Shown here: piece after piece, positions 41,263 to 43,906 of the stretch
Layout: each line of letters starts with the position of its first letter
Position numbering within the stretch: the stretch's first letter is position 1
Assembly (NCBI GenBank): GCA_947625765.1
Contig: CANQPP010000016.1
Coordinates: 1-43,906 of the forward strand
Direction: 5' to 3'
DNA length: 43,906 nt
Origin: an uncultured Clostridia bacterium
Lineage (GTDB): Bacteria; Bacillota; Clostridia; Christensenellales; UBA1750
The notes under the pieces: model-generated
What the model saw: only the letters and a program-made list of their open reading frames with translations
Told to the model about the DNA's origin: nothing
Databases searched by the model: none
Translations under genes and position numbers: made by a program

Positions 41263-41977
41263 CTTTCTCCCTCGATGCTAGTGTCCTTACGATGGTCGCC
41301 CGCCGGCGGCGGACTGCGTGCAGCGGCGCCTTGGCCGTCTTTGTTTCGTGTTCATGCGGCTCTTCCCCGCGCAGGGAGGCCAGCTTTTCCTCGGCCTCCG
41401 GCCGCATCTGGTCGAAGCTGCGAAGGTCCCCGGCGTAAGTGTCCATAGCCTGCAAGGCGATCTCATACACGCCCGCCATGCGCTGGATGGAGCGCTCGGC
41501 GGCTTCCTCGGCTTCCCGGACCGCCTGCGGGGAAGCGCCCGCGGCGCGGGTCTCCTGCGACCTGTGCAGGTCGGCCGTGAAGCGGTCCACCGCGGCCTGC
41601 GCCGCGCGGAAGGTCTCGGTCAGCTGCTGGGTGGAGCGGGAAACGGCGTCGGCCGTCTGGAACTCGGATTCAAGAAGCGTTTCGCGTTTTTGGGCTTCGC
41701 CGCGCAGCGTCTCGATCTGGCGGTCCTTGATGTCCAGCCTTTCCTTCAGGCGGTTGAGCTGCAGATCCTTGTCGTCGAGCTTTTCCTTCAGACGGTCGAT
41801 CTGATCGTCCTTGTCGTTGAGCTTTTCCTTGAGGCGGTCGTTGGTGGTCTGCGCTTCCGCGAGGGTCTGCTGGGTCTCCGTCAGCTGGGCCTGCAGCGAG
41901 GCGTTCTCTTTTCCCTGCGCTAGCAGGAGCTGCAGGAAGTCTTGGCGGCGAAGCCTCCTAAAATCTTTCTCTGTCAT
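41243..41977 (-). CDS. Coiled-coil protein, first gene of the sortase-pilus operon
   Basis: A 244-residue protein if started at 41977 (MTEKDFRRLRRQDFLQLL), where AGAGGA lies 10 bases upstream. An in-frame ATG at 42043 would add 22 basic residues but has no ribosome binding site. After a short helical head comes a long coiled coil (about 25-100) with three near-identical 14-residue units of the type DRLKEKLDDKDLQL, then an Ala/Glu-rich helical part. The C-terminus is basic, with no signal peptide or membrane helix, so it is probably cytoplasmic. Similar short proteins lead pilus loci in gut clostridia, to my knowledge without known role. Confidence 0.8.
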   Translation of the reverse strand: MTEKDFRRLRRQDFLQLLLAQGKENASLQAQLTETQQTLAEAQTTNDRLKEKLNDKDDQIDRLKEKLDDKDLQLNRLKERLDIKDRQIETLRGEAQKRETLLESEFQTADAVSRSTQQLTETFRAAQAAVDRFTADLHRSQETRAAGASPQAVREAEEAAERSIQRMAGVYEIALQAMDTYAGDLRSFDQMRPEAEEKLASLRGEEPHEHETKTAKAPLHAVRRRRATIVRTLASREKDEQGPD

Positions 41978-42043
41978 GTCATACAGATCCTCTTTTCCGG
42001 CATGTCTCGCTTTTGTTCGGCCGCCGCCTTCGCGTTTCGGCAT

Positions 42044-42339
42044 CTATTTTTGTGACCGAAAGAATGACAATATGCAACGTTCAGGGTGTCTTGCCGAAAA
42101 GCTCGGCTCCGAACCACGAGCATGTGGGGAAGGGGGCTGAAATGTCCTCGTTTCTACCTGTGCCCGATCGTCGCGGCTACCCGCTGCGCGCTGCTCTCAT
42201 CTTTATCCCTGGCGGCGGCGACCGTCCCGCTTTTTCGGCCTTGGTTTATCGCTGTTTTTTATTCTTTGTAAAGAATCAAAAAAGCGTTGCGATGAGCCGC
42301 AAAAGGGAGGTTCTGCCGGTACATCCAGCTGATAGAAAT
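42044..42339 (-). other. Long leader region of the pilus operon
   Basis: Between the promoter at 42340 and the first gene lie about 300 non-coding bases. The only clear structure is the AT-rich palindrome at 42250-42286. A TTGTCA sequence near 42065-42070 could be a -35 of a second promoter but lacks a good -10. Open frames here on both strands show no protein-like pattern. Confidence 0.5.
42250..42286. repeat. Imperfect AT-rich palindrome
   Basis: A perfect 7-bp inner arm pair (42261-42267, 42270-42276; ATTCTTT and AAAGAAT around GT) is extended by T5/A5 and CGCT/AGCG arms with one mismatch and one bulge, 37 bases overall. It lacks a following T run on either strand. It may be an operator, an mRNA hairpin or a recombinase-binding site. 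Confidence 0.6.
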
Positions 42340-42367
42340 ATTGTACCACAGTTCCTCCATTTTGCAA
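42340..42367 (-). promoter_or_regulatory. Candidate promoter of the sortase-pilus operon
   Basis: On the minus strand TTGCAA (-35, 42362-42367; 4 of 6) and TACAAT (-10, 42340-42345; 5 of 6) are 16 bases apart. Transcription would begin near 42332 and run into the pilus operon. The C tract at 42368-42378 touches the -35 element. Confidence 0.68.
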
Positions 42368-42378
42368 CCCCCCCCCCC
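42368..42378. repeat. 11-base C homopolymer next to the -35 element
   Basis: Eleven consecutive C on the plus strand (G on the minus strand) directly abut the -35 hexamer of the pilus promoter. Such tracts are prone to slippage during replication. Confidence 0.95.
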
Positions 42379-42643
42379 GAAAAAATCTGCGGTCTCCGGA
42401 AAGGATACTTCTATGTTTACCCGGCCAAGATGGGGGTGAAACAGACAGAAACGCGAAAAAGAGGCGCTTTTTTTCATGCGGAGCCGACCCGTATATTTTA
42501 TGAAGCGCGGCCCCGCGCTGTCAAAGAAAGATCGGGGCGGCAAAACCTCGCCTCTCCCCTTCACTTTATGCGGCCGCCGCCCGTTCCTTCCCCTTTGGCC
42601 CTGCGCCTGCCTCCCGCCGCGCCTGTTCCTTCCTCTTAGTAGC
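42379..42643. other. Divergent intergenic region with a 7-bp GC palindrome
   Basis: No credible gene. It contains a perfect inverted repeat AGCGCGG/CCGCGCT with a 2-base spacer at 42504-42519 and an AT-rich patch (GTATATTTTA, 42491-42500). Neither was linked to a known element. Confidence 0.5.
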
Positions 42644-42649
42644 TATAAT
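42644..42649 (+). promoter_or_regulatory. -10 element of the recombinase gene
   Basis: A perfect TATAAT lies 38 bases before the start codon at 42688. The -35 region 17 bases upstream (GCCTGT) is poor, so expression may be weak or need an activator. Confidence 0.65.
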
Positions 42650-42687
42650 GGAGACACATTCTTTTTTTCGGGGAGGGAAACGGAACC

Positions 42688-43800
42688 ATGGCCAAAAAAG
42701 GCGAGAACATCTACAAGAGGAAGGACGGCCGCTGGGAGGCCCGCTACGTGCTCTGCCACGAGCCGTCGGGCAGGATCCGCTACGGCTCCTGCTACGGGCA
42801 GAGCTACCGGGAAGCCAAGGAGAAGGCGGCGCAGGCGCGGCAGGGCGCAGCCGAACCGCCGCCGGAAGCAGCGGGCGGGCCGCTGCTCTCCTCCTTCTGC
42901 GACGAGTGGCTGAAGCGCATACAAAGCCAGGTGCGCCAGTCCACGTTCGTCAAGTACGCCTCCATCTTGGAAAAGCACATAAAGCCCGATCTTGGGGCCG
43001 CGCCGCCGGGCATGGTCAGCGAGACGCTCATCGACCGCTTCCGGCAGAGCCTGCTGACCGAGCGGGAGCTGGCCCCCAAGACGGTCCGGGACATACTGGC
43101 GGTGCTGCGCTCGGTGCTGAGCTTTACCGCCGGGCAGTTCCCCGGCCTCTTTCCTTTGCCTGAGATCCGCTACCCCAAGGCGGAGCGCCGCCCGATCCGC
43201 GTGCTGTCCGTGCAGGAGCAGCGGCGGCTGACCGACTACCTGCTGGTCGGCTTGGACGCCTGCAAGTTCGGCATCCTGCTGGCGCTGTTCACCGGGCTGC
43301 GGCTGGGGGAGCTGTGCGCCCTGCAGTGGAAGAACATCTCCGTCCCCGAGCGGACGATCCGGGTCGGGGCCACGCTGCAGAGACTGCGCGACTTGGAACC
43401 ACGCACGGATCAGCGGACGAAGCTGTGCCTGGGCGAGCCCAAGAGCGGCGCCTCCTGCCGCGTGATCCCCATGTCGGAGAGCGTGGCCGGGCTGTGCGGC
43501 CGGATGGAGAGCCCGCTGCCCGCCGCCTTCGTCCTGACGGGCACGCCGGAGCCGATGGAGCCCCGCGCGCTGCAGTACCGCCTGCAAAAATACACAAAGG
43601 ACTGCGGGCTGGAAGGGGTGCACACCCACACGCTGCGGCACTCCTTCGCCACCAGATGCGTGGAGGCGGGCGTGGAGCTCAAGTGCCTGAGCGAGATCCT
43701 GGGCCACTCGAGCGCCTCCGTCACGCTGGACCGGTACGTGCATTCCTCCTGGGAACTCAAGCTGGAGAACGTGAACAAGCCGGAGTTCCTGACACTCTGA
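42688..43800 (+). CDS. Tyrosine recombinase/integrase
   Basis: A 370-residue phage-type recombinase. The N-terminus GENIYKRKDGRWEARY (5-20) is an arm-site-binding-like domain, residues about 65-155 the core-binding domain, and 170-355 the catalytic domain. All active residues are visible: R205 in TGLRLGEL, K252 in PKSG, H314 and R317 in HTLRH, H340 in ILGHSS and nucleophile Y350 in DRYVH. It has its own -10 element, a GGGAGGG site and a terminator. It is transcribed away from the pilus operon. It may be the integrase of a mobile element or act locally; no att site, excisionase or phage genes are seen. Confidence 0.95.
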   Translation: MAKKGENIYKRKDGRWEARYVLCHEPSGRIRYGSCYGQSYREAKEKAAQARQGAAEPPPEAAGGPLLSSFCDEWLKRIQSQVRQSTFVKYASILEKHIKPDLGAAPPGMVSETLIDRFRQSLLTERELAPKTVRDILAVLRSVLSFTAGQFPGLFPLPEIRYPKAERRPIRVLSVQEQRRLTDYLLVGLDACKFGILLALFTGLRLGELCALQWKNISVPERTIRVGATLQRLRDLEPRTDQRTKLCLGEPKSGASCRVIPMSESVAGLCGRMESPLPAAFVLTGTPEPMEPRALQYRLQKYTKDCGLEGVHTHTLRHSFATRCVEAGVELKCLSEILGHSSASVTLDRYVHSSWELKLENVNKPEFLTL

Positions 43801-43838
43801 CGGAAACCCTCGACGGGCCGCCGCATATAAATAACTAT

Positions 43839-43862
43839 CCCCCGGCAAAGCCGGGGGTTTTT
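43839..43862 (+). terminator. Rho-independent terminator after the recombinase
   Basis: A perfect 8-bp stem CCCCCGGC/GCCGGGGG with AAA loop is followed by five T (43858-43862), 38 bases after the stop codon. Confidence 0.95.
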
Positions 43863-43906
43863 CATGTGCGGGCAAAGCCCTAGAATACTGGCTGCGCCCT
43901 CGCAGG

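Noticed and set aside
42259-42564. Minus-strand open frame of about 100 codons in the pilus leader
   Set aside because: It would overlap the promoter at 42340-42367, and the C tract would be coding Gly; no ribosome binding site was found.
42013-42639. Plus-strand open frame across the intergenic region
   Set aside because: It crosses the C tract as Pro codons and shows no family-like segments; the region has promoters for both flanking units.
42044-42672. Inverted similarity CATTCTTT...TCGG near 42044-42061 and 42655-42672 as an invertible-promoter border
   Set aside because: Only 8 contiguous bases match, partly a T run, so it is likely chance; no longer inverted repeats were found by eye.
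42688-43800. Prophage or integrative element inside the window
   Set aside because: Only the recombinase is present; no structural, replication, excisionase or conjugation genes and no tRNA attachment site are visible.

Overview
The window reads as chromosomal DNA from a high-GC, Gram-positive anaerobe, most likely a gut-type clostridium (Christensenellales or Oscillospirales are my best guesses). This rests on lipoproteins with lipoboxes, class B and class C sortases, a SipW-type signal peptidase, an LPXTG pilin, an anaerobic (early cobalt insertion) cobalamin pathway, and base composition that looks like 60-65% GC by eye. No rRNA, tRNA, CRISPR array or insertion sequence was seen.

Region 1 (1-4550, plus strand): the 3' end of an APC-family permease with a MalY/PatB-type PLP enzyme, closed by a terminator. 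A second unit follows from a near-consensus promoter: a DUF2975 membrane protein, a small XRE-type regulator, an FAD-dependent reductase and a small four-helix membrane protein. It ends at a bidirectional terminator.

Region 2 (4561-about 24950, minus strand): a 20-kb cobalamin operon, read from right to left. A promoter and a clear cobalamin riboswitch lead into a lipoprotein cobaltochelatase (cbiK with two extra C-terminal beta domains), a btuFCD-like ABC transporter, and then cbiD-F-G-H-J-ET-A, cobT-U-S, a second short cobU-like gene, cobC, cbiB, cobD, cobQ, cobO and cbiC. Most genes overlap by 1-14 bases. The set covers ring contraction, amidation, adenosylation and lower-ligand assembly, but cbiL (precorrin-2/cobalt-factor II C20-methyltransferase) is absent.

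Region 3 (25046-29751, minus strand): a small type IV pilus-like set (a PilT-type ATPase, four small single-pass membrane proteins, a PilC/GspF platform protein) preceded by a transglutaminase-like lipoprotein. No PilB extension ATPase or prepilin peptidase is visible. It ends in a good terminator at about 25000.

Region 4 (29778-42043, minus strand): a sortase pilus locus. In transcription order it encodes a coiled-coil protein, a LepB-type signal peptidase, a membrane protein with nine HxH...C repeats, an LPSTG pilin, a class C sortase with a long low-complexity tail, a second pilin-like protein, two SipW-type secreted proteins, two C-terminally anchored surface proteins, a SipW-type signal peptidase and a class B sortase. 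Gaps are short all the way into region 3, so both regions may share a 17-kb transcript. A strong candidate promoter lies at 42340-42367, with an 11-base C tract touching its -35 element.

Region 5 (42644-43862, plus strand): a divergently transcribed tyrosine recombinase with its own promoter and terminator. It may act on this locus or be the relic of an integrated element. The most interesting candidates are the riboswitch-led cobaltochelatase lipoprotein with its transporter, the HxH...C repeat protein in the pilus operon, and the homopolymer at the pilus promoter.
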